A stretch of DNA of 64,000 nucleotides from Vesta saturnalis (GCA_036346205.1 JARFJB010001278.1:6930501-6994500); one strand, 5' to 3'. Positions 1 through 11,914 are shown, counted from the stretch's first letter. Numbers and translations are program-made. The notes: generated from the sequence alone by a model not told the origin.

Positions 1-873
1 ATATTGCTAGTTGTAAATGTAAAGACCTCAACGATTGCCATTGTTCCAAAGAGAAGAAAATTCCAGCACAGAAAGGGAATTTGTAATAGATCAGCGAACT
101 ACCAGAAATCTAGTCATAGGATCAGTTGATATAGCATTCTCCAGGAAAATAGAAAAAAGAAACCAAAGAAAGATGGAACGATCCCAAGAATCTGAAGAAC
201 AATTTGTAAAACGCCCAAAATTAAAGTCTACAGATACTGCACCTCGGCCAGGAGACTCTGAAAATGAGACTAGGAATGATCCTGGAAAGTTACTTGACTC
301 TGATCCCCAGCCCTCTTGTTCTTCCACAACTGAAGACAAACGTTTCAAAATTGCAAATGAGGGTAAAGCTTTTGCTAGGGAGTGCGATCGTTACGATCTT
401 TCAGATAGAAGCGCTGCATCACTTTCTTCCGCTCTGTTACAAGATTTGGGCATCATTAATGAACAGGACACTTCTAAAATAATAGATCGAAATAAAGTTC
501 CTCGGGAATGGGAAAAACCATCACAGAGGAGCATACATCCTTGGTAAAAGAGACAGGTTCTATTTACCTCGGCCATTTAGCCGTATCGTCTAGATCAGCT
601 GTCGTCATCAAAGATGCCATATTGAATTTCTTTAATGTATCGATTGAATCGTTAATAGCAGTTGGATGTGATGGCACTAACGTCAACTCAGGTACAAACG
701 CAGGAATAATAAGACTCCTAGAAATTGCACTAAATCGCCCTCTTCAATGGTTCATTTGCATGTTACATCTAAACGAACTTCCCTTACGCCACCTTTTAAT
801 CCAACTTGATGGTGTTACTCAAGGTCCGAAAGCTTTCTCTGGTGCCATTGGAAAATCAATACAGGCTTGTGAA
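1..873 (+). pseudogene. 5' part of a decayed repetitive arthropod gene (unnamed family)
   Basis: I read a Cys/His-rich start (C-K-C...C-H-C, about 9-65), then after a frameshift an ORF at 35-547, then after another shift and an apparent internal deletion a second ORF from 508. That ORF contains VGCDGTNVNSG and LHLNELPLRHLL. The pattern matches a multicopy protein family I know from arthropod and cnidarian genomes, always uncharacterised; a transposase or RNase-H-fold origin is inference. The left end is cut by the window. The coding sense stops at 873, where a foldback element has been inserted, and resumes in the same frame at 3886 after one copy of the 9-bp duplication. The frameshifts and deletions outside the insertion show that this is an old, inactive copy. 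Confidence 0.6.
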
Positions 874-1975
874 ACCTATGTGAAGTTAGCCATAAATTTC
901 ATCCATAATTTTTTTTTTTCGTTTTTCCGAAAAATTTCGATAGAAACCTATAAAAAATTAATAATCCAAAACATATTAAGAGGAATATTGATATAAATCA
1001 CACATTTTCCACTTATTTAAAGTTAAAAACTTATCGCGATCTCCTCGGTCAAGCGCACGAACAAATTCTTCATGGATGATATGTGGGACCACTTTTTTTT
1101 AATTTTTTTGTCAAATCCTTGAAGAGTACATAATATTACATAACATATCCAAAAATTGGGATGTAATTATCTTTTATAAGATTAGAAAATTACTTTGAAT
1201 TTGGATGTATTTCGGGATCAAAATTTAGTCAACGCGTATGCTCAAATTGTTTATGGATGACATGTGGGACAACTTTTTTTAAAATTTTTTGTCAAATCCC
1301 CGAAGAGTACATAATAATACACAACATATCCAAAAATTGGGATGTAATTATTTTTTATAAGATTAGAAAATGACTTTGAATTTGGAGTATTTCGAGAGCA
1401 AAATTCAGTAAACGCGCATAAACAAATTGTTTATGGATGATATGTGGGACAACTTTTTTTTAAATTTTTTTGTCAAGTCCTCGAAGAGTACATAATAATA
1501 CATTACATATCCAAAAATTGGGATGTAATTATTTTTTATAAGATCAGAATATGACTTTGAATTTGGATGTATTTCGGGATCAATATTCAGTAAACGCGCA
1601 TAAACAAATTGTTAGGGATGATATGTGGGACAACTTTTTTTTAAATTTTTTTGTCAAGTCCTCGAAGAGTACATAATAATACATTACATATCCAAAAATT
1701 GGGATGTAATTATTTTTTATAAGATCAGAATATGACTTTGAATTTGGATGTATTTCGGGATCAATATTCAGTAAACGCGCATAAACAAATTGTTAGGGAT
1801 GATATGTGGGACAACTTTTTTTTAAATTTTTTTGTCAAGTCCTCGAAGAGTACATAATAATACATTACATATCCAAAAATTGGGATGTAATTATTTTTTA
1901 TAAGTCCAGAAAATGGCTTTGAATTTCGGAATCGAAATTTAGTAAACACGCATGAACAGATTGTTTATGGATGAA
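874..1975 (+). repeat. Left arm of foldback element with five ~180-bp tandem units
   Basis: After about 190 bp of unique arm, units recur with starts near 1073, 1254, 1434, 1614 and 1794. Each holds a TGGATGATATGTGGGAC block, a T-run, an AAGAGTACATAATA block, CCAAAAATTGGGATGTAATTA and a terminal ATTCAGTAAACGCGCA-like segment. The last unit decays into the central minisatellite. Confidence 0.85.
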
Positions 1976-1979
1976 TGTT

Positions 1980-2735
1980 TTTTGTATTTTTTTTTTGTGG
2001 CCAAATCCGGTTTTTGTTTTTTATATTTTTTTGTGACCAAAGGCGGTTTTTGGTTTTTATTTTTTTTTTGTGACCAAAGGCGGTTCTTGGTTTTTACGTT
2101 TGTTTGTGACCAAAGGCGGTTTTTGGTTTTTATTTTTTTTTTTTTTTGTGGCCAAAGTCGGTTTTTGGTTTTAATTTTTTTTGCGACCAAAGGCGGTTTT
2201 TATTTTTTTTTGTGACCACAGGCGGTTTTTGGTTTTTAAATTTTTTGTTGTGGCCAAAGCCGGTTTTTGGTTTTAATTTTTTTGTGACCAAAGGCGGTTT
2301 TTGGTTTTTATGTTTTTTTGTGACCAAAGGCGGTATATTTTTTTTGTGGCCAAAGCCGGTTTTTGGTTTTTTGTATTTCGTTGTGGCCAAAGGCGGTTTT
2401 TACTTTTTTTATTATTTTTTGTGGCCAAATCCGGTTTTTGTTTTTTGTAATTTTGTTGTGACCACAGGCGGTTTTTGTTTTTTGTATTTTTTTTTGTGGC
2501 CAAATCCGGCTTTTATTATAAGTTTTTGTAATGAACGCATAAGTTCAAAAGTAAGGATTTAATTAAAAATTATTAATTTTTTTTAAATTAATAATTTTTA
2601 ATTAAATCCGGGTTTTGTTTTTTGTATTTTTTTTTGTGGCCAAATCCGGTTTTTGTTTTTTATATTTTTTTGTGTTCAAAGACGGTTTTTGTTTTTTCTG
2701 GCCAAAGGCGGCTTTTGTTTTTTGTTTTTTTTTTT
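1980..2735 (+). repeat. Central minisatellite of foldback element, unit about 25-35 bp
   Basis: More than twenty units of the form TTTTTGTG(A/G)CCAAAGGCGG followed by TTTTTGG-TTTTT fill this stretch. The top strand is strongly T+G biased. An AT-rich palindrome at about 2551-2610 interrupts it. All ORFs here on both strands are frame-independent products of the repeat, so I call no gene. From 2740 to about 3135 the element is unique AT-rich sequence. Confidence 0.85.
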
Positions 2736-3138
2736 GTGTTATAATTTTAGGATAATATTTTAGATGTTACCAACATCTGTCTTTAATGACCTAGTTATTC
2801 TTTACTACAATTTTATAGTTGGCTTATACGTTTCTCAAACTGTTATATTAATAGCAGGCTTATGTTTATGTTTGAATTTTTCAAATTGTTTACTACATCT
2901 TTAACAATTTTTAACAAACATTACTACTGACGAAGATAACTGTAAGTGTTATCGAAACGTTTAGATTGTATAATTTAAAGTACACCATTAAAAAATCCCA
3001 AAAAAGATATGTATTTTATCTGTCTTTAGAGTTTATGACATGCACATAAAAAACATTGTTTAATCCCTGGTACATAATTTGTCTGATTAACACAGTTTTC
3101 GTGTATAGTTCTTTGGCATGACACACATTCAAAAAACT

Positions 3139-3876
3139 GTTCAACATATCATCCATAAACAATTTGTTCATGCGTGTTTACTAAATTTCAATTCCGAAAA
3201 ACACCAAATTCAAAGCCACTTTCTGGACTTACATCCTAATTTTTGGATATGTTATGTATTATTATGTACTCTTCCAGAACTTGACAAAAAAATTAAAAAA
3301 AAAGTTGTTCCACATATCATCCATAAACAATTTGTTTATGTGCGTTTACTGAATTTTGATCCCGAAATACACCAAATTCAAAGCCATTTTCTGGACTTAT
3401 AAAAAATAATTACATCCTAATTTTTGGATATGTTATGTATTATAATGTACTCTTCGATTTGACAAAAAATTTAAAAAAGTTGTCCCATGTCATCCATAAA
3501 CAATTTGAGCATACGCGTTGACTAAATTTTGATCCCGAAATACATCCAAATTCAAAGTCATTTTCTAATCTTATAAAAGATAATTACATCCCAATTTTTG
3601 GATATGTTATGTAATATTATGTACTCTTCAAGGATTTGACAAAAAAATTTAAAAAAAAGTGGTCCCACATATCATCCATAAAGAATTTGTTCATGCGCTT
3701 GACCGAGGAGATTGCGATAAGTTTTTAATTTTAAATAAGTGGAAAATGTGTGATTTATATCAATATTCCTCTTAATATGTTTTGGATTATTAATTTTTTA
3801 TAGGTTTTTATAGAAATTTTTCGGAAAAACGAAAAAAAAATTTATGGATGAAATTTATGGCTAACTTCACATAGGT
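3139..3876 (-). repeat. Right arm of foldback element with about three inverted 180-bp units
   Basis: This is the reverse complement of the left arm. The outer 190 bases match the left end with only scattered differences, followed inward by about three copies of the same 180-bp unit, against five on the left. The unequal copy number suggests slippage or unequal exchange within the arms. Confidence 0.85.
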
Positions 3877-4574
3877 GCTTGTGAAACCCTCCCTCTAGTC
3901 AGATTCTCGAAAATTAGGAGCAACACCATTCCTGATTTAGATAAAAATATTTTGAGTACTGACCAGCAATATTTGTATATGTTGCATGCAGTATCATCTA
4001 GAGAATGCAGCGAAGACCTTGTGAGGATTAAACCAGGACCAGTCGTACATTCAAGATGGGTGACAACGGTGAGTAGAATCCTTCGGTTATATGTTGCATC
4101 GGAGCATCCCACGGAAAATCTGATACACTTAGCTACATTTATCATGAAAGTATATGGTCCATTATGGTTCAATATCAAATGTAAGCCAATGTGTACTGAC
4201 GGTCCACGACATTTGTGGAGATTGATTGCATATTCAAGATATATGCTGACTGATTTAAAGGAGATAGTAGATGTGGTAAATACAGAGGAATACCTCCTTT
4301 AAACATGCAGGCAGATGATTATACAGAAATCATTTATTGGTATAAAACAGATAGGTCAGAACCACCAATATTAAAACAGGTCTCTGACGAGGACCTGTTA
4401 TCTGGTCAAGAAACTGCAGCACCCTTTTTAGATTTGCCCAAGTTCCCCTGTCACACTCAGGCCACTGAAAGATGTGTAGATTTAGTTACAGAGGCATCAT
4501 CTAAAGTTTGTGGAGAGGAAAAACGAGATGGTTTCATAAAATCTCGAATCGAGTCTAGGAAGCTTATAAAATGA
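3877..4574 (+). pseudogene. 3' part of the same decayed arthropod gene
   Basis: After the target duplication the frame used by the 508 ORF continues through a tail with SSRECSEDLVRIKPG, HSRWVTTVSRILRLYVASEHP and AYSRYMLTDLKEIVDVV. At 4296-4305 a missing base shifts the frame. Compared with my memory of the family, a block of several tens of residues is also deleted. The C-terminal piece at 4305-4574 keeps the family signature LPKFPCHTQATERCVDLVTEAS. Function is unknown. Confidence 0.6.
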
Positions 4575-6501
4575 TTTAATTCTAAGTCAGAATTTAAGCT
4601 TAGATAACTTTTTGTTTCTTTTAATAATAATATACGTTCTAAGTTAAATATTTGTTAATAAGAATATATTTTTTGCATATCGGTACATGTTCCTTTTAAG
4701 CTCAATACGTTTTGGCAGCTTCAGTTTTGTTGAATTTTTAGTTTTATTTTTCTTACCCATATTATTGTTCCTACACTTACTTTTAATATTTCTGTTCGGA
4801 TTTTTTGACTTGGTTCTACCTTATACATATGTAACGTGTCGTACTACCGTCAATAAATCTATTATTTCGTTAATTTGTTTAGATTTCAGCTAAAAGTGTA
4901 TTATCTACAATCTACATTAAATAAGATTTCATCTTTTTCTGTTAGGTCTTTGGGGCACCTCCAAAACTGTTCCGAGAGCCTCCAATTTTTGAACACACAC
5001 TTTTTAAACATTCAAAAAGAGTTTACACATAGGGCCGTATCAGATTTTTTTTGAGGGGTTGATTTAAAAAAAAAACTTTTTTGGCAATGAAACTTACTTT
5101 TATGAATGGCAACTTTTGCCACCCGGGCCATTAGCAAATTCGAAAAAAAGTTTTTTTCGGTCCTACCTAATGTATAGTCAACAACAAAGCATCTCATAAA
5201 AAAAACAATAATTTTTAATAAAATATAAATCATTAAACTCGACTAATATGACTACCCTTCCTTGAAAAGTGTTGATAACACATTATCGGCAAAAAAGTCG
5301 GATTGTTTAAACAAATAATTATACAAAATATGTCCCAAAAATCAAGAATGACCCATACCTCAAAAATCGTAGGTTAAATCAGAAAATGCCAAGAGACATA
5401 AAAGTTCACAAAGCAAGTTTGCTATCAAGGGTATGCATAGGTGTGCATTGAAAAATATTAGGAGGGAGGGAATGTGCTAGACTCCCCAATTCTAAATAAT
5501 ATGTTGTTTCATGATTTTTCCAGAAAACAGCATAAAGTTAAACATATTGATGGCATTGTGAAATAGGCATTGAAATTCAATGCTCATGTCAGGCCGTCAG
5601 ACCTAGAAACATCATCCCGTTGCGAAGCTAGAGATTATTAATATTTTATCAAAAAACTGGTGTCTAAATAGAAATCAAATGCATTGTATCCACATGTATT
5701 CAGAATTAAGATTCGTTATCGTCAATGAAGAACTATAAATTTAAGTGATTAAAGGTACTTGATGTGACACTACTTTCACTAAGACGAGAATCAGTTAAGA
5801 ACATTAAGAATAAGAACATGCAACTTCATACACTCAACCAATGAAAATCAAATTTGGTGATAGCCGTTTTTAAAGAAAATGATTGTTTTAGATCAACTTA
5901 AACAGAGTTCAAGAATCAAGATTTGAAATGTACATTCCTGAGAATCGAAAACTCCTCAATTGTTTCACTTGAGCATGCCCATCACTGAATAAAGGAATAA
6001 ACTTCACATTCTACCCACACGAAGTGAATAAAACAAAAACATAACTAAAACTTTTTAAAAGATAAAAAAGAAATGTCAAATACTATCGAAATTCACAGGT
6101 GCACTTGTTACCTATTTCCTAATATGTTCATAAGTAGACGTAACTCAGAAGTTTATAAACACAAAAAGTAAATTTACTGATAATGACAAATAAACTTGAA
6201 GTAGAGTAATTAAGTCCCATTATTAAAAAGACAAAACTGTCTCATTGTATTGTAACGATAGTGCTAATGTTGTATAAAAAATCAACGAAATCGTTATATA
6301 ACTTACTAATCTTATGAACAAGGCTATCAGCTTAAGAATACTAATACCCACTAAATTGGCACTTATTAAGTAAAAACAATAGCTGATTAGTCTTATGAAC
6401 AAAGCCATCAGCTTAGTAATATAAATACCCATGAAATGTGATTTATTATTCTACTATTAAAACTGAATTCATCCTTAAATGATAAAATTAAAGAGTAAAT
6501 T
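4575..6501. other. No gene recognised; presumed intron of the SMG6-like gene
   Basis: AT-rich sequence without a convincing coding segment on either strand. Short ORFs at 4687-4893, 5012-5233 and 6223-6432 are low-complexity and show no family features. The foldback-interrupted gene to the left may lie inside the same intron, because the minus-strand exon ending at 6504 has a splice donor and its continuation must lie at lower coordinates or outside the window. Confidence 0.4.
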
Positions 6502-6503
6502 AC

Positions 6504-7328
6504 CTGAAATACCAGACTATTACCATCCCATGTTCCTTCAGAATGAGTCCCAATATAATTGACATCAAGTTTATTTTCTTCCAAATATTTTTTTTTTAAC
6601 CGGGGAGGTAAGGAATCTAAATTTTTGAGTCGTTTCTCCTGCTCTAAACCAACACTACTATGTCGTCTACCACTAGGTGGTTTCATATACATTTTCTCAC
6701 CTCCACCATAATTACGTGTAGGGCCAACAGAAGGATCGACACTTCTAGTGTCACGTACACCCCGATTCCAACTATTATTAGATTGATATGATATGGCACG
6801 TGGTTCTGATCCCTGTCTTATATCCCTGTGTTGTGAACTTGGAGAATTCGATCTCCAATTTCTATCATGTATTTCAGTTGCATCGCTAGGTCTACGTCTA
6901 TTTGAATAACGTTTTGATCTTGTGTTTATGTGCTCATTATTTTCGCCACCATTATTATTACTATTAACTACATTTTTATTATCTACTTGTGATAAATTAT
7001 CATTAGAACGATTAATACTAGAAGTTTCACGTGTGTGAGCATGAGCTAAAGGTTTCGGTACATAAAATGTTTGGTCAGGTTTTTTAGGTTTTCGTCTAGA
7101 ATCATCCTTAATTGCTAAATCACCAATTTTATAAGCATCCATGTCAATATTATTCCTGTCATTTCTATGTGTATAATTATAATGTGATCCTGATTCTTTT
7201 GAATAATGATGTCTACCAGAATTAACGATACCAGTATCAGATTCGATCTCTTCTATGTTCTGACCAGTTTTTCGTAATGGTCCACTACCAGGTCTATATA
7301 TTTGTTGCTGTGGTTTACCTCGCCTCAT
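6504..7328 (-). CDS. Smg6: SMG6/EST1A-like N-terminal coding exon (nonsense-mediated decay factor)
   Basis: The reading frame starts at the ATG at 7326-7328 (MRRGKPQQQIYRPG...), just downstream of an acceptor (TTTTAG at about 7349). It runs 275 codons to a good donor, CAG|GTAATT, at 6504/6503, so the exon ends in phase 0. Two short motifs, KPQQQIYRPGSGPLRK near residue 5 and KKPDQTFYVPKPL near residue 100, resemble the paired exon-junction-complex-binding motifs of SMG6, spaced as in the human protein. The rest is disordered, rich in Ser, Asn and Arg. SMG6 is the endonuclease of nonsense-mediated mRNA decay; its 14-3-3-like and PIN domains would be in later exons not found here. R3HCC1-type proteins carry a similar motif and are the main alternative. 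Confidence 0.5.
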
Positions 7329-7485
7329 TTTATTGAATTTTTGAACGCCTAAAATTTTATAAAAATGTAAATTATTTATTTTGCATTTTGAGGTTATGTA
7401 TTTACTATAAAGGTTATGTAACGTATAAAGCATTTTACACTAATTTATTGTAATTTAAACTTACAAAAAAATTTAAATTACTCAC

Positions 7486-7600
7486 CAACTTGTAGTACAC
7501 TGAACAGAATTGTATAAAAACATAAAAGATATTTCATACGTTTGTGACACCTACCACAATCTTTATAGCTTGACAGTTTCACAATGGATAAATTATTATC
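7486..7600 (-). other. Likely 5'UTR exon of the SMG6-like gene (right edge approximate)
   Basis: On the minus strand AAGTTG|GTGAGTAA gives a near-consensus donor at 7486/7485, matching the acceptor upstream of the coding exon at about 7349. The intron would be about 137 bp. The transcription start is not visible, so the right edge is a guess. Confidence 0.4.
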
Positions 7601-7820
7601 AAGATAATCAAATTAGGAACAGGAATTTGTTGAATTATAATTACAAAATTAGTAAAACAAAAAAATTATGTTAAATTTTTCAAATTTCAGTTCTGTCGAA
7701 ATTGAAAGTTGTGTAAATTTCGTTAACCTTGAAAATATTTTCGTAACGGGTTAAAAACCGACCGGCGGTAAATTCAAAAATTCAAGTGTGTTGTGTTTTT
7801 TTTTTAAATCGAATGTTACA
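7487..7820. promoter_or_regulatory. Presumed shared promoter region of two divergent genes
   Basis: The SMG6-like gene (minus) and the WD40 gene (plus) have start codons only 492 bp apart and point away from each other. No TATA box can be called with confidence in this AT-rich stretch. A bidirectional promoter is inference from layout only. Confidence 0.4.
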
Positions 7821-8023
7821 ATGGAAACTAAAAAATTTGCCGGGCCTAAAAGGAAATCTGTTGCAGGACCAACAGTTATACAACCTGCAGATCCAACTGG
7901 TGGTAACTTTAAAGTTACACAGGCTTTTGTGCGTGGAGTTAGCGAAATGGAAACCATGAAGAAAACATTATTTGCAATGGAAAATTTACAGTTTGAAGGA
8001 AATGTTTATATTTCATCGTCAAT
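7821..8023 (+). CDS. WD40-repeat protein, exon 1 of 7 (gene spans 7821-33746)
   Basis: The ATG at 7821 begins METKKFAGPKRKSVAGP. The frame runs 67 codons plus two bases to a donor, AAT|GTAATT, at 8023/8024. Joining this to exons at 21148-21368, 21421-21610, 21836-22037, 22086-22187, 22243-22335 and 33576-33746 keeps the frame at every junction and yields 394 codons including stop. The product is a cytosolic-type beta-propeller with several WD repeats, for example LPKFVTYGDDCNINLYD and NHEFITGGWDDTVYYWD. It has a Lys-rich N-terminal tail and no signal peptide. I do not recognise the orthologue. WD40 proteins are scaffolds, so no reaction is expected. Exon 1 is the least certain because intron 1 is about 13 kb, but its phase (2) matches exon 2. 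Confidence 0.6.
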
Positions 8024-9986
8024 GTAATTATAATCTTATTAAGCATTTATTAGCAAAATAGTAAAGTAAGGTAGTTCAGGCGAAATTTAAAAAAAAATGG
8101 GATAGGTAAAATACAAAGCCTCAAAATCAAAGATCACACTTATTCTGGCGTCCGATTCCTGGGGTAGATAAAATATAAATTAACCTCATAAAATCCACAG
8201 CGTGTTTGAAAATATTCGGCTTATTTTCGAATAATGTGTGTATAGTATAGTACTAATTTTACTCAGTTGCAATTACATTTTGAGCCACTGGTTAGTGACC
8301 TCTTCATTATATTTCGTGCCATCTTGTACCCAAAAAAAAAATTAGAGGAACTTTAACTTGCCTGTTTATTGATACGTGTATAAGTTTTAGTGCACGGAAT
8401 TGCGAATTGAGGCACCGCAATCGCTAGTTATATACTGTTATGTATACTTTTTGTCATGTGTAAGGTTAGCTAGCATCCGCTACAACTAGCAACGCAGCAC
8501 TTTGTTCTTACATTGAAAATATAAAGGATTCCTTAAGGTTTGACCTAGGTATACTATATAAATGCGCACTAGTTTTTTAAGTGAATTTCAAATAAGTATT
8601 AGAAAGAATTCGTTTAGTCGTTATTTATATTTAAACGTGGTGGTTTTACACCTTCGCTTACGTGAAAATAAAAATTCGGTTCACTCCGGAAAATTCAAAC
8701 TGATACACTGATCTCTCAATAGGTATTAAAGAGAATTTTCTAAAATCGCATTAAGTGACACCAAATCATTAAAAAGATTACACTATTTTTAATAAAAATT
8801 AAATATTAGTATACTTTATTTTAGGTAAAAAGCGGATCAAATAATCATAAACTCTTTATATAAGTGCTTGTTAAATAAATTTTAAAACCTGCAGTAACGA
8901 AAAATACAAAAGAATGCTCACAGAAAGACCAAGGTCATGTTAGATACGAATTTCTCTTTAATTCGTTATTAAAACAATGATTTTTTTAAATGAATCTAAC
9001 TTATAAACAAAAGTTTGAGTAAATAAATTTAAAATAGGACCCAATACTGAAACTGTAAATTTTTATGTTTACCGATCGAAATAAGAAGTTTGCTTTTTTA
9101 GGCTACTGATAAAAAATGTAGTGAATACAAAATCCCTCCAAATGGGCCATAAATAAATATTTTTAGTGTTGTGGATTCAAAATGGCCACCCATAAAATAA
9201 AATCTTAAGAGTAATTTTTGCCTTTTATAACAATATATAGTATAGTTACACTTTCATAAAATTTACGACTTTCCACATCACAACAATATGGCCACCTTTT
9301 TTTCAACGAATTCTGTCCGTAAATAAATATTTTTAATATGGCAGATCCATAGATTGTTTAGAACAGACCACATTGTGACCTATGTTTACATTTTTTGAAC
9401 GGATTTTTTTACAAAATACTTTAAAACGTAGTTCAGATCAAGATTTTTGCTAACAGTTGTAGAAGCGAGGTAGAACGGTAGAAAAGATACATTCGTTCTG
9501 CTCTGACCAAATTGGGGAAATAACTGAGTTTTCTGACAAAAACATGTTAGTTGTGACTCACGTGTTCTTGTGACACCTAGATCACTTGTGACATAAACGG
9601 TTATGACAGTTATGACACATAACTAGCAGAACACCAACCTTTGACTATTCTAGAAACAAGAGTATCATTGCAATGCAAACCCTCATTAATGTGTATCGTG
9701 CCCATAGAATTAAAAAAAAATAAACTGAAGAATCAACATATTTTACCTTACGCAGGATAAGCTTTTTAGCTATGGTTAGTACAACTTATATTTACAAAAA
9801 AAGTCATTACATAGAGAAAACTTGATAACGGATATACAAACACCCTGTTTTTGTTTTATTGAAATATACTTCAGCTTGGGCAAAGTTAGTTTTTTCTATC
9901 ACAGTAATCTCACAAGTTGTGTGTTGGAAAAAATTGCAGTAGTACAACTACGCCGGTTTTGGCCGAAATAGGGATTTACATGTGTA

Positions 9987-9989
<3 letters not shown>

Positions 9990-10026
<37 letters not shown>
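9990..10026 (+). repeat. (AG)n microsatellite
   Basis: An almost uninterrupted AG dinucleotide run of about 37 bases in intron 1 of the WD40 gene. Confidence 0.95.
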
Positions 10027-10030
<4 letters not shown>

Positions 10031-11820
10031 GGCTAGCAAGAGAATTACAATAAGTATGATTGGCAAAATTATTTCGTTACAAAGAGAAATTTATCCGGTA
10101 AAATAAAAGCTCTTATCTTTTTATTGTTGATAAATATCATGGTAATATAGAAATAAGCTCAGAATAAAAGGTACATTAAACGTAGAGTTATTACAAAGGA
10201 ATTGATTAAACATATATGTAAACCGCAAGTTGCGTAAGTTTAACTTAACATAAAACTAATTACATATGTAATTATACGGCATGTTGTTAGCTATTTAATT
10301 CAAGTTTTACATGTATTGCATTTTAATCATGGCTGTACAACAGAATTATTCATGCTAGTAGTTTCCGATCATCTTCCGAAGTGAATATATATTTGCTTCA
10401 ATAAAATTCATGTTATCCATTTGAGTAAGGAAATCCTATTCTGGTAGCACAATCTGCTTCTGTTCTGAAAGTAAAAGAAGATAATTTGTATCAGTTAATG
10501 TAGGTGAAGTTAAGTGTATGTTGAATTGTAAAATATAAGACGAAATTAGAAGAGATTCATAGAACTTACAAGTGTAAAATGTGAAATTGAACAATTATTA
10601 TGAAAATAACTTACATGTTAGTGCGAAGAGAAAGTGTTGCAACTTAAAATAACATTGTAAATGCAAATTAAGTGGGAGTGTTGAGAAACCAGGTTATGTC
10701 AAGTACGAACATAGAGGTTGAGATGGAAATTTTCAGAATAAACTATAATTTTGTTAGAGACTGATGTATCCTTATGTTTATTGGGTCATAGAATCCATTT
10801 CGGTTTATAGTTTTCCTATAGAAAGCCAAATAAGTCAGGTATAAGTAAATTTGAATATATAAAACTGCATAATTATTGAAATTTAAAACTATTTTAAAAG
10901 TAAATAGAGCATATGGGGTATCGCTGGAAAGGAAATTTTGTGTAGATTTCAAAAATGATCATGTTTTTAAGACATGTCCTCCTGGAAATAAAATAAAAAA
11001 AATTCGATTAAATAAATGTGTATGCAGATAAATTATTGTATTTAATTATACAATAACTTTAAATCAAATAATTATATTCAATTATATAATAAATTAAAAT
11101 TAAAAGTGTTTACGAAAAGTTTAAATATTGCAAAGAAATATTTAAGCATCATACCTGTATAAGGTTATGCTGTATATCAACCACCGCTGGATCAGTATAC
11201 TTCGTGGGATTCAAATTACATCTGATTTGGTTAATGGAACTTCAATAAAGAAAATTGGAACAGCTGAAAGAAGATAAATATTTATGTAAGTTCATGAATC
11301 TTATATTAATATTCGAGGTTATGTTGATTATTATTACTTATCACCTATGTGTACATATGTAAAGAATTCAGGTAAATTATGTACCAGTCTGCAAATAGGA
11401 CAACCATTCATTGATTTTATATTTATGTTCTTCATTGTTTAGCCATGATGCAATATGCGCACAAATTCAACTCGGTAATAACCACATGTGTGCAACATGT
11501 TGGGTAATTGGATATGATACAAGGTGTTTGAATAAAATAATTTTTATACAATTCCAACTTTATTTTAAAATTATAATTAATTTTAATTTGCAAAAGAACC
11601 TAACGTAAATGTTTAATACTGAACTAATCTTGAACTGTATTCCCTGGTATGATAGTCGAGGCAATTTTATTAAATAGCGAATATAATCAAAGTATAAATT
11701 ATATCAATAATTTATGGAACCCAAGCGTGGATCAAAGATGTGAAATATTAATCATACACAGAAATGTTATAATGCCACAACGTGGGGTAAATCTTATTAA
11801 ATAAAACTACAATGATATTT

Positions 11821-11823
<3 letters not shown>

Positions 11824-11908
<85 letters not shown>
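11824..11908. repeat. (AT)n microsatellite
   Basis: About 85 bases of alternating TA with one ACA interruption near 11866. The Tyr/Ile ORF on the minus strand here is an artefact of the repeat. Confidence 0.95.

Positions 11909-11914
<6 letters not shown>

Larger units (their letters stand above)
874..3876. mobile_element. Foldback-like DNA element, 3.0 kb, with perfect 9-bp target duplication
   Basis: The ends are ACCTATGTGAAGTTAGCC and its exact inverse. The 9 bases GCTTGTGAA occur at 865-873 and again at 3877-3885, directly abutting the ends. The arms are long (about 1.1 kb left, 0.74 kb right), nearly identical in their outer 190 bases, and contain inverted arrays of a roughly 180-bp tandem unit. 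No transposase is visible inside, so it is non-autonomous. A 9-bp duplication with long tandem-repeat-bearing arms resembles Drosophila FB elements or Mutator-like elements; the superfamily assignment is inference. The interrupted ORF becomes continuous when the element and one duplication copy are taken out, which fixes the boundaries. Confidence 0.9.

Noticed and set aside
1073..1975. CRISPR-like regular array
   Set aside because: The units are contiguous ~180-bp tandem repeats without spacers, in a eukaryotic foldback element.
1939..2562. Long overlapping ORFs on both strands (Phe/Trp/Gly-rich and Lys/Asn-rich)
   Set aside because: They are translations of the minisatellite in several frames and show no codon bias or domain.
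3867..4178. Minus-strand ORF of 103 codons
   Set aside because: It is the shadow of the plus-strand pseudogene, whose protein matches a known repetitive family.
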